Assembly: GCA_943737045.1 (NCBI GenBank) | Contig: CALSFV010000205.1 | Coordinates: 1,070,001 to 1,134,000, forward strand | Length of the DNA: 64,000 nucleotides | DNA from: Parapristionchus giblindavisi | Taxonomy: Eukaryota > Nematoda > Chromadorea > Rhabditida > Diplogasteridae | Direction of reading: 5' to 3' | Made by a program: the position numbers and the translations under genes | The notes under the pieces: generated by a model | Database searches by the model: none | Told to the model about the DNA's origin: nothing | What the model saw: only the letters and a program-made list of their open reading frames with translations | Shown here: in pieces, positions 48,189-60,582 of the stretch | Position numbering within the stretch: the stretch's first letter is position 1 | How the letters are laid out: the number at the start of each line of letters is the position of its first letter

Positions 48189-51100
48189 ATGGAATTCGTT
48201 AAGCGTGATGAATATTCGATACGTAAGGAAGGATCTTTCTACCAAATATCTGACGGTATATGCAACATAGCAATTTACATATTACATTGAATGAATTAAT
48301 TGATTTAGATGAGTTTCTTCATTTTGCTCAATTTTCTCTCTATAGTTTAACATGGATGAAAGGGTACTTTTATTTCTCGAATTTGTTGAATTTTTTTTGC
48401 ATTGAATTTAAAAAAAAACTTATTCACATTTTATACTAATTTTCAAAATTTAGAAGCAAACGTACTGAAAATATATGTGAAGTCAAAGATACATTCGGAG
48501 TCATCGGAAGTTCTTTATTCGTCCGGAACGTCTGGTTTGGCATTGTAAGTATAAAATGTACTGCGAGAGAGCGTGCGGAATTGAGAGAATCCTCTTAAAA
48601 GGGGCACATCAGTAGATCGAGGCTATGAAAGCTTTTCAACGGAGATAATGCTCATATTGTGCGTATAAAATGTACTTGCATAAGAAAATGACACTGTGCT
48701 CTAAAGAATGGAAGTCGCTCAAAGGCTAGATCTCACCCGCCTCTCGATTGTCTCTCCGCTGCCTCTCAACCAACCCGGCTGACCTTCGCCGCGCGCTATT
48801 TGATATATAAAAGAGATCGGCATAGTTTCTGAACCATGCAAAACAAGAAAGTCTCTTCTACAAATAAAACAAGTGATTTTTATAAATAATACAATAATAC
48901 ATCGTTGGAATGCTCTCATCACGCCGGTTCGAACTGTCATACTCGCTATTGGCGCAACTGTCTCCATAAAAAGTTCCATTTTTCAAACTTTTGGAAAATT
49001 TCAAAACAAATGAGCCATCATCGCCATCGAATTCTGCCACTGTAGCCCAATTTTCATACCTCTAGCTCAACCATGGACCGAGAACGGCTTGGAAAGGTGA
49101 TTTTATCGTAATACCGCCCAGGCGTTGCGAGACCACTGTGAACGAAATGACTATGCACATCTACATGAGCGGGGTGGATAACCCCAATTCACAAGTTTTG
49201 AAGTATCGAAATTTTTAGCCTGTACCAACCGACCCCAGATTTTGCCCGAGTCTTACACAAACAGCCTCATAACAACATTTAAAATACAAAGAAAACAAAA
49301 TTTACATTGCCCAGAAGCAAATGCTGAAGGGACCGGTAAACTTTCATGCTACCGGTTAAATTTCTTGGGACCGGTAAACTTTCATGGGACCCATAAACTT
49401 TCTTGGGACCGGTAAACTTTCTAGGGACCGGCAAATTTTCTTGGGACAGGCAAAATTTCATGGGACCCGTAAACTTTCTTGGGACCGGCAAACTTTCATT
49501 GGGCCGGTCAAATTTCTTGGGACCGGTAAACTTTCATGGGACCCGTAAACTTTCTTGGGACCGGTAAACTTTCATAAGACCCGTAAACTTTCTTGGGACA
49601 AAATTCCATGGGACCTAAAAAGTAGAACAGAGCCAATAAAACAAGTGATTTTTATATGATCAATAGTCTGATTATAATTTTTAATTTAATTTAAATTTAG
49701 CTTGAAAAACATATGAAAGCTGAACTAAGGAATGGGAAGATCACATTTAGTGATTCTGTAAAGGTAAACCAAATCGTGTACTTATAGAAGTTCTATTTTT
49801 ATTGATCTTATAATTTTTGCAGATTAAAGGTGGAATAAAACATTTATTCAAATCGCACTGTAACCATTATTTTATTGAAAGAGCTGAGAATCCAAATGTT
49901 TCATTTGCAATTCCATTCAATGAAGATTATCGATCAACTAAAGGAATTCAATTCAATATTTCAATTGATAATCTGAAGAAATTTGATCATATTCATATTC
50001 ACCAGTAAGTTATTATTACCGATTCTGTGTAAGGACCAAACCACCCTTGTGTGTCCTAGGAAAACTGCACCGAATGAATATCGGGTAACGAACCAGAGCT
50101 GTGCATTTTCTGTTTTCCGATTTTCCGAATTTTCCGAGAAAAATCGGAAAATTTTTCCGTCGGAAAATTATCCGAATTAAAAAAAATTTCCGAATCTTTT
50201 TGTCTAGAAAAATTTTTTTTTTCGATAATTACGTTATTCGGGAGACCATCCACTTTAAAAAAATGTCCCCTCATATACTGAAATGCTCGTTTTGTTCTAC
50301 ATTTTCCTTCAAAAAGTGAATTTTCACCAGTTGCTGTCCCTTGACATCAACATTTCGATCCTTGGATATGAGCTTCAGTTCTTGATTTCTAGTTCCATGT
50401 TGCTTTTTTATGTTCCTTGTGGCTGTTGTGATTTTCTGGTGCTCGATAAAGCAAAAAATCGAGGAAAAACACGAAAATTAGAGTATTAAAGTAAATTTAG
50501 ATTTTTCTGAAATTTTCCCAAAACTTTTTTCCGCACAGCCCTGTAACGAACCATGGTGTGCAATCGATGCATACGTACAGTCGAATAGCAAAACTGTTCG
50601 TTAAATCATATCAAAATAAATTAAAAAGATGTGGAACCTCGACAATAATCCTTGCTTCCGATCACGATTAGCATGAGCCGCTCATACATATAATGTATGT
50701 AAAAAGTGTCCAAATGATCAGTTTGCGATCGGCTATCAGACTTTGCCCTCTGATTAGGAGCCTTCCCATCCCCCTTTTACCATTCCCTGAACTATTGAAC
50801 ATCTTTCATTCATGATTATACCGATCAATACGCAGAATCATCATAAAAGAAATAGTGTGCGGTGACTTGTATATCTTTTGCTACCATCCTGTCTTCACAG
50901 TTTAATCACGACAATATTCGTGGAACTCCACCTTTAAGGAGGAGGATTGAACAATTTTCATGAAGATGCGCGGTTTTGGTCCTTCAGCCGGGAATTCATA
51001 GTTTTCTTTCTCCGTAGACAATTAGACTTTTACGAACAATCATAACAAAAATTCTATTAAAGATCTATTGGTATTTGAATCAATTCATGTATGTCAGTAA

Positions 51101-53937
51101 GTTATTGCTTTTGATTTAAGTAATACACAATATAATATTAAAGATAATTATTTCAAGGAACTTTTTATTTGGTATAGTAAATAATGACGTTGTCGATGCT
51201 TCTTACATACGTCGTTTTCAATCTAAGTCAGATTTGTATTCGGAGAAGAAAATACCAACGGTGAGCTTTAATCGTAGCTCGAATTTATATTAGAACGTCT
51301 ACAGATGGACAAAAGATCAATGATATTCAATCATTGGATCTTTTATATATCCTGCTATAAGCTGGTATCGGTGAATATGAATGATCTATCATATGAAATC
51401 GTGAAAATAAAGTAAGTCGAAGATATTATAATCATATAAAATTAATGTGATTATTCAGATTCAATACTGCTCCAAAACTTGTTGGAATTGACACGACTGG
51501 CGTTTTGAATATCCAGATCGACAGTTCGGCTAGAAACCCCCATGGAGATATTACATTTTCAACTCACATTTATTTCACTCACCTACCAGATAAATATATT
51601 GTAAGTAGATGGTATTTAATTGACCTTCCTCTCCGCTCCATTTAACTTTTACGCAACCTTAAAGATAAAACCAGAAGGCATAATTAAAATAGAAAGATCT
51701 CCGTATTCCGAACTTGAGGACTTCCAATGCTGTGAAATATGTGCGGGGATGTTTGGTTAGTTCATCTTCCATTTTACTCAAATTAACTTCGCTGAAATAG
51801 ATACTTATTTATTATCGATGATTTTTTAAAGATCCAAATATTCGAGTTCCTCATACTCTTCATTGTGGTCATACATTCTGCAGAAACTGCATAGAAGCAA
51901 TCAAAAAAGATGATTGGTATGTTCCATGAATGAAATTCTAAATTTCAACAAAATTGATTACAGCTACTCTTGCCCAAATTGCCGAAGAATAAGTAATATT
52001 GTTGATGGGCAATATTTCGTAATCAACCGACTTGCTCTCAGTGCGTTTTAAACTTCAAAAATTAAACATGTGAATAAGTTTGTTTACAGAATTTGCTGAA
52101 CTGAATAGTAATGAATCTAATACCAAGTTTGTTGAGTCCTTCTATTCTAACAAGGTATGTAACTTATTCCATATTTTTTTGTGACAAAAAGAAAGGAAAT
52201 TATTTCAGCACGATAAACTTATTTGTGACAGTTGTTCTTGTGAAGAACCTCTTGGCAATCCAATTGTTAAAAGAACTGACAACTTTGTCAAAGATCTCGT
52301 CAAAGGTCTGCGCTCTCTCGTTGTTGGAGAGCCGAGAAATAGTGTGCGCAATAATGAGAACATTGAGAGAAGTCACTCTCCCCTTAAATGTAATCAAAAG
52401 GTACAACTTTTTTTTAAATTTCAATCTACAAAAGAAAAGGGGTAATATGAAGCCGCTTGCCTAAGAATCAACTAAAATCAGTGAAATTTGGTACAGTAAA
52501 AAATCATATTTTTGGGATCGGGGTTTTCAAGGATGCTGATGACGATGGTCATGTTCATTTTGCACCTAGAGCCACCGTTGAGGCCAGACGTCGCATTGAA
52601 ATTGCGTGTTGTCATTTCCCGTCACAAGATAGATCTAAAATTTGCAGACTATACCGACGGGTGCAGAATTTGATGGCGATCACGCCTGTCTAATTCATTT
52701 TTCATCAAAACGTTTCAGAAATTTTCAGAAATTGAATTTATCTCAACGGCAAAAGTGTTTTGTGAGATACATAGGTCGGACCGGAATGTGTTCAGAGAGA
52801 AAATTTCAGCGAATTTTCGGAAGGTACTTCGAAAAAATGAACTTTTAGTGTAGTCATTTTGCCGTTGAAATGGAGGCTAAATATATTTATTCAACCTTAC
52901 TACCTCGTTGTGGTATTGTATTTATGTGTCCCTAATGCATTTCTCTATGTATCTCATTATCGTTCTTACCTGAAACGCACATAAAGATATTATTATTATT
53001 AAAATGTGAGAGAGTATGTGAGAGTATTTTCTCGAAAGTACCTTCCGCAAATTCGCTTGAAATTTTTTCTATGGGGTCCTGAACACATTCCGGTCCGATC
53101 TATGTATCTGTGAGAAAACACTTTTGCTGTTGAGATAAATTCAATTTCTGAAACGTTTTCATGAAAAATGAATTAGACAGGCGTGATCGCCATCAAATTC
53201 TGCCCCTGGAGGCATCGTCTGCAAATTGTATTACTTCGGTTGAGGAGAAAAGACTGAAAACGCGCTTTCAACACGACGTCGTCTAGCCTCAACAGCGGCT
53301 TTAGGTGAAAATTAATATGACCATCGTCATCAGCACCCTTGAGAACCCCGACCCACAAAATTTTATTTTTTTACTGTACCGGCAGTTAGTCGAGTCTTAC
53401 GCAAGCGGCCTCTTATACGAAACATATTTGCCTTGATTATCACAAAAACCATTTTTGATAAACGGTTCACAAAATCTCTATAATAATTGTATTTTTTTCA
53501 GCTCCGGACTGAATGTGCTGGAATGGAGAAAGGAGAAATAAATTCGAAAAAAGAGGAAATAATATCGAAGTGTGAATTATTTATTGATTTACAAAAGGAA
53601 CTTACAAAGGTGATTTATCAATTAAAATAGTTTACATCACAATTATGCGATGTTCAGAAAATGTCGAATGTGCAACTTCATGAGCAATTCACTACTGCAG
53701 ATGCTCTTTTAAAACTGGAAGTATGTAACTTAAAAACTTATTTTAAATATAAAAAACCTAATTTAGGAAGCTAACGAACCGAAATCGACGGGTGATGAAT
53801 TGAGTGATACCTTCATTCAATCTGCTAATGCTATCATTGATTCGATAGACACTGCTATTAGATTGACTAGAGTGAGTTTAGTATTTTTATTCATCATTGT
53901 AAGCTCATTTTTTCAGGAACAATTATCCACATTCTAA
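48189..53937 (+). CDS. G6: N-module plus TRIM-like RING protein, paralog of G5
   Basis: Exons are 48189-48255, 48309-48363, 48454-48529, 49701-49763, 49823-50004, 51158-51260, 51305-51411, 51459-51600, 51665-51755, 51832-51916, 51964-52040, 52090-52154, 52209-52400, 53502-53609, 53658-53720, 53767-53871 and 53917-53937. The sum is 1602 nt, in frame (533 residues, the same as G5 through compensating length differences). All eight RING ligands are present (CCEIC ... CGHTFCRNC ... CPNC). The second Cys cluster starts with His instead of Cys (HDKLICDSCSC). N-modules are intact (MEFVKRDEYSI, LTWMKG, FNISIDNLKKF, KLVGIDTTGVLNIQID). It is the tandem duplicate of G5 together with its flanks; the E3 ligase role is inferred from the RING. 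Confidence 0.88.
48545..49675. mobile_element. Nested insertions in a G6 intron (E- and R-family parts)
   Basis: The intron between 48529 and 49701 is about 1.1 kb longer than in G7. It starts with an E-family-like end (gtataaaatgtact), contains a second E copy (48650-48860) and an R-family arm ending cttacacaaacagcctca (about 48900-49270), then a minisatellite, and closes with an E-like end (aaacaagtgatttttat). Confidence 0.5.
49330..49620. repeat. Minisatellite, about 20-22 bp unit GGGACCGGTAAACTTTC
   Basis: About 14 degenerate units such as ttgggaccggtaaactttca and atgggacccgtaaactttct. It has no open frame of its own on the plus strand; the minus-strand frame is only the repeat translated. 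Confidence 0.9.
50094..50543. mobile_element. hAT-type MITE in G6
   Basis: Ends CAGAGCTGTGC... and ...GCACAGCCCTG with 8-bp duplication TAACGAAC on both sides. The aligned G5 intron (near 39637) has one uninterrupted copy of this target. It is an inverted relative of 27458-27958. Confidence 0.85.
52448..53413. mobile_element. R-family fold-back in G6
   Basis: TGAAGCCGCTTGCCTAAGA at the left and the complement of AGAGGCCGCTTGCGTAAGA at the right, flanked by TA, with long inverted arms and a short loop near 52950. It sits in the same intron as the 3.1-kb composite of G5, practically at the same base. Confidence 0.8.
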
Positions 53938-55330
53938 TAGAACAATTGTTCACAACTAGCTATGCCCATCACTACTTCTGATATCTACAGTACTCAATTC
54001 TTTAGATGATATTTGATCTTTGATCGAAGACATTGATACATCAATAATTGACATCAACTGTGACATATTCAGTGTATAATTCTTCTATCCATCTCTCATA
54101 TTCTCATATAAACTCTCATGATTCTTATTCCTCAATGTACTGTTGATCTCATTATGAAAAACTTCTCGATTGAATATTTTTTAATTAGCATTACGAATAT
54201 TGGTATTGTAATCATAATGAATGCCTTCCAATTCCTCACATAGAATCATAATCATCGTGGTACTTTGGTCATTCAAATTCAATTGTGAGATTCGAGATAT
54301 AACCAAATTAGTAACATTAACAATGGAATCTGTCATTCATTCATCATATGTACTCAATAAAACTCTTATTATCATTCACATTCGCATTATCTCCATTATC
54401 AATCATATCTGCTTGAGTTCTCGACGTTGCATTCATTTCATTCATCAATGGTACAGTGTGACTCAATTACAGTACACCAGCCCCACTTACATAGATCAAA
54501 GATCAAGTCCAATCAGTAAAATACCAATTATAACGGTGTGGGACTCAATCGAATTTGTTTTCACACAAACGCACACTCAAACAAAGATCAAAGATCAAAC
54601 GGTACTCTCCACACAACGAGCAAAGATCACAGATCACCTTGGACCGATCACAACCGTACTCTTGCTTATCTATCGTGAGTCTTTAAACAATCAAACGATG
54701 ATCTGTGTTATTCTCTTCTTCTTCACCGTGTCTTCATTTGTTTCAATAGGGAGTCTTTCTACAATCAAACTATGATCTATGTTATTCTCTTCTTCTTCAC
54801 CGTATCTTTTCTGGTATTTCGAAACTGAAAGACTACTTGTCCACATGGCTTAGTGGCAAGAGTATTGTGTACCGAACCGAACCTCGTAGGTTCGATTCCT
54901 ACCTGGTGCAAATCGTCTTTGAACGGCCTGTGTAGTGTAGTGTATAAGGTGTCTGCATTCATTTTTTTCAAGCTTATGCTGCTGAAGTTAAACTTTATGT
55001 ATTTTTTAATAAATCTTCCGAGATAATGCGAATGTGGATGATAATAAGAGTTCAACGCCTTTTTTACAAGAATTGTATTCTACCGTTGCTTTCATGTCTC
55101 TTCTGAATATCTTCCTTCATATCCTAAAAGCAAAGGGTTGTAAGTGATCTTCTCCTTGCGAGAAAGACACTGTATGGAGAGTCGATCATTCCGATCAATA
55201 CATTTTTAAGATTTCAGCCGACCCGACCCCGTAGTTTCTCCAATGGCCTCGAATTAGAATTCACTAGAAATAGTATTTGATATAACTCTTCTCCCCTTAG
55301 AGTTATTAGATGGCTGAATAGATTAACACC
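53938..55330. other. 3' flank of G6, tRNA-like repeat, no family exon
   Basis: The first part is the duplicate of the G5 flank, with GATCAAAGATC motifs and the signal-peptide-like ORF at 54698-54775. At 54843-54912 lies a tRNA-like sequence with GGCTTAGTGGCAAGAG and GTAGGTTCGATTCCTAC (perfect T-arm) but no good acceptor stem. Confidence 0.4.
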
Positions 55331-55339
55331 TATCATTTT

Positions 55340-57165
55340 ATCAGCCGAATCACAGTTATTAACACATGGGGTCGGGCGTTGTCGTGCTGGAAGTGAATCA
55401 GGTCTCGCTGCCATGGAACGGAGGGGACCTTGGACTTCAGGGTCTTTAGTTGGCGAGAGTATACCGTGGCCGTAATAATCGACCCCTGTGCGAACAGCTC
55501 CCAATACACTACGCCGCCTCTGCCCCACCACACAGACAGTATGATTTTCTTCTGGCGAAGTTCGTGTTTGGCGATCTAATTGGGCTGCTGATCTCGATCG
55601 ACCCACGTAGCCCATAGGTATACGTTGAGGATCCACTTTTCATTTCCAGTGATAATCCTATCACCCCAAGCCGTTGTACGAGCGTACGAGAATTGATTCA
55701 GATACTTTTACGCAGGGTTGTCCTTCTGCTTGTCCGACAGTCGGTGGGGTAACCATCGACCCAATTTATGGACCTTGCCAAGATCCTGTAGGCAACCACC
55801 CCAAGATTCGTCGCCATATCACGGGTGGTAGCATTGGGGTCCGCATCGACGTGCTGCTCCAGCGTGTTTAAATCCAGCTCGCGGTGCCGTCAGGATGTGC
55901 CCTCATCTTCGACGTCGTACTCCCTTCTTCGAAGCGTTTGACCAACGTTGCACAGTGCGTGTACTATGGGGCCTTAGATCACTCTATCTGAGAAAATCCA
56001 CATAGGTGCGGTATCGACGAAAAATGGATTTTCCTGTTTTATGTATGATAATTACAGGCTCCATGAGTGAAGTTCACCGGTACTTGGAAATTTCTTCAAA
56101 TTTAAAATTCGCTTCAGGGGGTGACCACAGAACGATTTGGCGCCGTTTCCTAAAAAGTTTATTTCGAATCCAATCGATTCGGGAGTGGGTGCATTCGACT
56201 CCTTGGCTAATTCTAAGAAACTATTGTCCAGGAGAGTTTTTTTATCAAAGATCAAAGAGGTCTGGAATCGGGAATTTTCGAAAAAATTTTCACATTAAAT
56301 TAATTCTCACTATTTTCCCATGGCGAATGAAAAATTTTTATTTGCTTACTAGCTTCTTCATATTATATTACACCTTTAGTTTAAAAACTATAATTAATAA
56401 AAAATTAGAAGTTTGTGTACGAATCAATTTTGTTTGTTGTATTTAATTGTGATGAGGATTGGCGACGTTCCCTAAAAAGTTTATTTCGAATCTAATCGAT
56501 TCGGGAGTGGGCGCAATCGATTCCTTGTCCAATTCTAAGAAACTTTTGTCTAGGAGAGTTTTTCGATCAAAGATCAACGAACGCTGGAATTGGGAATTTT
56601 CGAAAAAAATGTTTGCATTAAATTAATTCATACAATTTTCCATGGCGAATGTAAACTTTTTATTTGCTCAATTGCTTCTATATAGTGAGAATTATGGAAA
56701 ATAGTGAGAATTAATATAATGTAAACATTTTTTTCGAAAATTCCCAATAACTTTAAATTTGAAGAAATTTCCAAGTACCGGAGAACTACACTCATGGAGC
56801 CTGTAATTATCATACATAAAACAGGAAAATCCATTTTTCGTCGATACCAAAAATAAATTCAGTTGTTGAATTCTCTCAGATAGTGTGATTTAGTGTTGTA
56901 TACTACCACCGTACGGGTGTGGACATCGGGTGGTTTGAGCTGGATAGAAAGAAGAACAAAATTACGTGTCGCATGTTAGCAAATTTGTGAACGATAGGAA
57001 TATGCATTTCAGCTGGTAGACCCAATGTAGGGTCAATTCACTACTACGCTCAAAGATTTGTAGTAGTGACTTATATACTGCCAGAAAAATTGATAGCGTG
57101 CGGCTGAGCAGTGATACCACAAACATACTCCTCCAAAATGCGACAAGACTTGTGACTCAACCTAA
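55340..57165 (-). mobile_element. 3'-truncated mariner interrupted by a fold-back
   Basis: The right end is the complement of TTAGGTTGAGTCACAAGTC. The minus strand encodes GRGGVVYWELFAQGS and FQHDNARPH, mariner transposase blocks close to those of 30318-31540, and the copy ends shortly after the second catalytic Asp. The fold-back 55977-56890 splits it. Confidence 0.75.
55977..56890. mobile_element. Short relative of the 24492-25886 fold-back
   Basis: Ends GATCACTCTATCTGAG / CTCAGATAGTGTGATT flanked by TA, with the same interior (ggtatcgacgaaaaatggat, gtacttggaaatttcttcaa). The right arm is shortened. It is inserted inside the mariner. Confidence 0.8.
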
Positions 57166-57317
57166 CACTAAAAACTAAAGGAAAGAAAAGATATAATATG
57201 AGGAAAGGGCCGTTTGATTGTAGTGTCTAATTGTAAGTAGCGAAAGCGCGACGTATGTGCGAGAGAGTGTGGAGGAAGTGAGAGAGTGCTAGACATTGAT
57301 TAGTTGCACATGCGATG

Positions 57318-57474
57318 TCCAGTGAGGGAGAGAGAGAGAGAGTTGGAGAGAAATAGGAGAGAAAGAGAAGGAGAAGCTATCTTCTCTACCTCTTTCTTCA
57401 TCTCACTCTCTCATTCGTTCCCGCTCTCTATCTAAATCGCCTAGCTAGGACGTAGGTCTAGGTCCTAGCCACGT
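57318..57474 (+). promoter_or_regulatory. Conserved upstream block of G7
   Basis: GA run, CT run and a diverged CTAGCTAGG...TCTAGGTCCTAG block as before G5 and G6. In G7 a 2.9-kb element (57938-60881) now separates it from the ATG. Confidence 0.35.
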
Positions 57475-58197
57475 CATATCTCCATATCTTCTGGCATATC
57501 TTCTCTCTTCTGGCAGGATGCCTTGCATAGTATGCAATGCATCAAACTCATCGTAGCATATTCTTCTATCTCATTTGTTTAATCCAATTAATATACTTTT
57601 TATGCATTTACTTATTATAATATAATTGTACCATTTATTTTTGTTAACTCCTGTGCATTTCTGTAAGGAATATTTCGGAACTTCTCTGTTTTTTTTGGCC
57701 CATGCTATTTTGCAATTTGGTATGCAATTACTAATTTGGTCGAAATTGACCATGCAGAAGAGCATAATGTCCTATATAACGACCAAACATCTAATCAGCT
57801 AGTGAGCTGTACGTCACGATAGTAAGCCTCTGGCACAACGCCAATCGTTCATTCATCACTCATTCATTCCTTTATCTAATTTAACAATTTCTCAAATTTT
57901 TAATCCTTCCTCCATCATTTTAATTGTATGTTTTATACAGTGGTGCGCGAAAGCTTTTCTACAGGCTCCACGCGGTATAGCGCCAGTTAGACACACACGC
58001 AACGCGACACGCGACGCATGCAACGGCGCGGAGGAGAGAGACTCCGCCCCGTACAGTTGATGCGCAATATTGGCATCTTGCCAAAAATTCTGTGTCCGCT
58101 CTCCCCAACGCTGTGGGGCTTTTCTCAATGAATATAGAGTTAAAAATTATGTTCATAGTAGCGATCTCTCAACTGGTTGGGAAGCTACAATATACAG

Positions 58198-58749
58198 TAC
58201 AGTACAGCCCGGTCGTGTTTTGTACACATTCTGCTCTGCGCTCCGCTGCGGGGCGTATTTGGACGCATCACTTATTTCCTTTGCGTATGAATATTTTTGA
58301 ATTCTCAAAATCTTAAGCATGAGTTTCCGTGATAAAAAGTTCTTTTAATGACTAAAGAAACTGAAATAAATTTTTTATTAATGAGAAAAAACAATTAAAA
58401 GGCAAATCACACTTGTCCGAAAATGATGGGTACTGTAAATTTTTAAAAGTACCTCACGGCGATCATGCGATCGATTCGCAATATTACAGTATACCTTTCC
58501 AGTAAATTAATAGGCATCATTTTCGGACCAGTGTGATTTGCCTTTTAATTGTTTTTTCTCATTAATAAAAATTTTGTTTCAGTTTCTTTAGTCATTAAAA
58601 GAACTTTTTATCACGTAAACTCATGATTAAGACTTTGAGAATTCAAAAATATTCGTACGCAAAGGCAATAAGTGATGCGTCCAAATACGCCCCGCAGCGG
58701 AGCGCAGAGCAGGATGTGTACAAAACACGACCGGGCTGTACTGTACCGT
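58198..58749. mobile_element. Inverted-repeat element, arms about 260 bp
   Basis: Arms start tacagcccggtcgtgttttg and mirror at 58724-58749. Both carry ttctcattaataaaaa... and gcaaatcacact segments. The loop is near 58460-58500. No coding content. Confidence 0.75.
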
Positions 58750-60300
58750 GCAAAAGTATATCCACTTTTGCTTTTTTCGTCATAACTTTTTTTCAAACTC
58801 AACCGATCAGGTCCAGCTTTTCAGGGATTATTTTGAGAGTCTTTTCACGTGTTTTACACAACCAACTAACCCGGGTGAACTCTTACGGTGAAAAAAATTT
58901 CCCAAAAATGAGATTTTCGTTTTCTTCGATTTCGTTTTGATTTTCTCACGCATTTCGCTACCAATGTGTGTTAAATCTTTCAATACAATGAAAAGGCCTC
59001 TTTGGAGCAAGAATCAAGCGATATCTGAGTTAGAATCCATTCGTCGTGGACGTCAGATGGGGCTGTCCGCAGTCACCCTCTCACAGTAGTTTCGGAGGTT
59101 TGTTTCGACTATTTACAACACCACAACTAGAAGCGATGCTCAAACAATAAAGAAAACTTATGAACGACCTCACAAGACGTCCGCGATATCTAATCGTTTG
59201 ATTACTTGCATCTCGAAGGAGAACCCGAGGCTCAATGCAAGGGACATCAATCAGGAAATGGCGGAATTTCACCAAATTGGGGTATCTAAAGCTTCTAAAC
59301 TTGGCTGAAAAGATGTTTGAGGTGTCCATGTACATTGTGCAAAGTCGTTTTCGTGCTTCGGGACTATTCGGACGTCGGCATGTCTAGAAACCGCTGATCC
59401 CCGAAGCGATTCGCAAAGCAAGAATCGCATGGGCAAAAGAGCCCATTCATTCGGCCCCCTAACATTAGAAGTAGATTGTATTCTCAGACGAAATCAAGTT
59501 TCTGATGATCGGTACAGGGTGAATAACCCATGTTAGTCGACCGGTTGGCACTAGATTTGATTTGAAGTGCTAGCTGGCCTCCGTGAAGCATGGAGGAGGA
59601 TCGTTGATGTCGTGGGGTTGTTTCTCTGTAGATGGAGTTGTCCCCCTGGTCCGTATGAATGGAATTATGAGTAAGGAGGGCAAGATCAATATCCTAGAGA
59701 CCCATTTCATTCCCTCAGACATCTTTTCAGCCAAGTTTGGAAGCTTTAGGCACCCCCAATTTGGTGAAATTCCGCCAGTTCCTGCTTGAAGTCCCTTGCA
59801 TTGAGCCTCGGGTTCTCCTTCGTGATGCAAGTAATCAATTGCGGACGTCTTGTGAGGTCGTTCATAAGTTGTCTTCATTGTTTGAGCATCGCTTCTAGTT
59901 GTGGTGCCCTTGTAAATAGTCGAAACAGACATCCGGAACTGCTGTGAGAGGTTGACTGCGGACAGTCCCATCTGACGACGAATGGATTCTAACTCGGATA
60001 TCGCTTGATTCTTGCTCCCAAGAGGCCTTTTCATTGTTTTAAAACGATTTAACACACATTGGTAGCGAAATGCGTGAGAAAATTATAACGAAATCGAAGA
60101 AAACGAAAATCTCACTTTTGTGACTTTTGATAAATTCGAAATAAATTTCACCGTAAGAGTTCACCCGAGTTAGTTGGTTGTGTAAAACACGTGAAAACAC
60201 TCTCAAAATAATCCCTGTAAAGCTGGACATGATCGGTTGAGTTTGAAAAAAGTTATGACGAAAAAAGCGAAAGTGGATATACTTTTGCACGGAACTGTAC
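58741..60300. mobile_element. Tc1-like element whose right half is an inverted copy of its left half
   Basis: Both ends carry CCGTGCAAAAGTATATCCAC. The left (58741-59320) and right (59715-60300) arms are complements and each encodes the transposase HTH part (KRPLGSKNQAISELESIRRQ on the minus strand from 60030). The loop keeps the plus-strand catalytic part: FSDEIKF, then SVKHGGGSLMSWGCFS and VRMNGIMSKEGKINILE. Stops occur between them, so it is inactive. Confidence 0.8.
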
Positions 60301-60582
60301 CATAGTATTGTGCGTATAAAATGTAAAATGCATAAGAAAATGACACTGCGATCTAAAGAACGGAAGGTTGCAGGAACGGGGGCGAATTCTACGCTGTCTG
60401 AATAGTTTTTTTCCCAACATTATCACACCATCATAATAATTTGAATTCCTGCTACAATCTGAATTTACCGCGCGTTGTTATTTGCGCGGGAATATTTAAA
60501 TTTTCAAAATTACTAAAATACGAATTTTGGAAAAAAACTATTTAGACTCAAGCAAAAATTTTGGTTATGTGGTGTTACATTT

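Noticed and set aside
49279..49491. Minus-strand frame with repeated GP/PVPRKFT
   Set aside because: It is simply the 20-22 bp minisatellite translated.
49330..49620. Short regular repeats resembling a CRISPR array
   Set aside because: Units are contiguous and degenerate without unique spacers, and the genome is eukaryotic.
54843..54912. Apparent tRNA gene
   Set aside because: The T-arm is perfect but acceptor and anticodon stems do not pair; kept only as tRNA-like repeat.
55214..55636. 140-residue minus-strand frame as an independent gene
   Set aside because: It overlaps mariner transposase blocks in another frame; a shadow of the decayed transposase.
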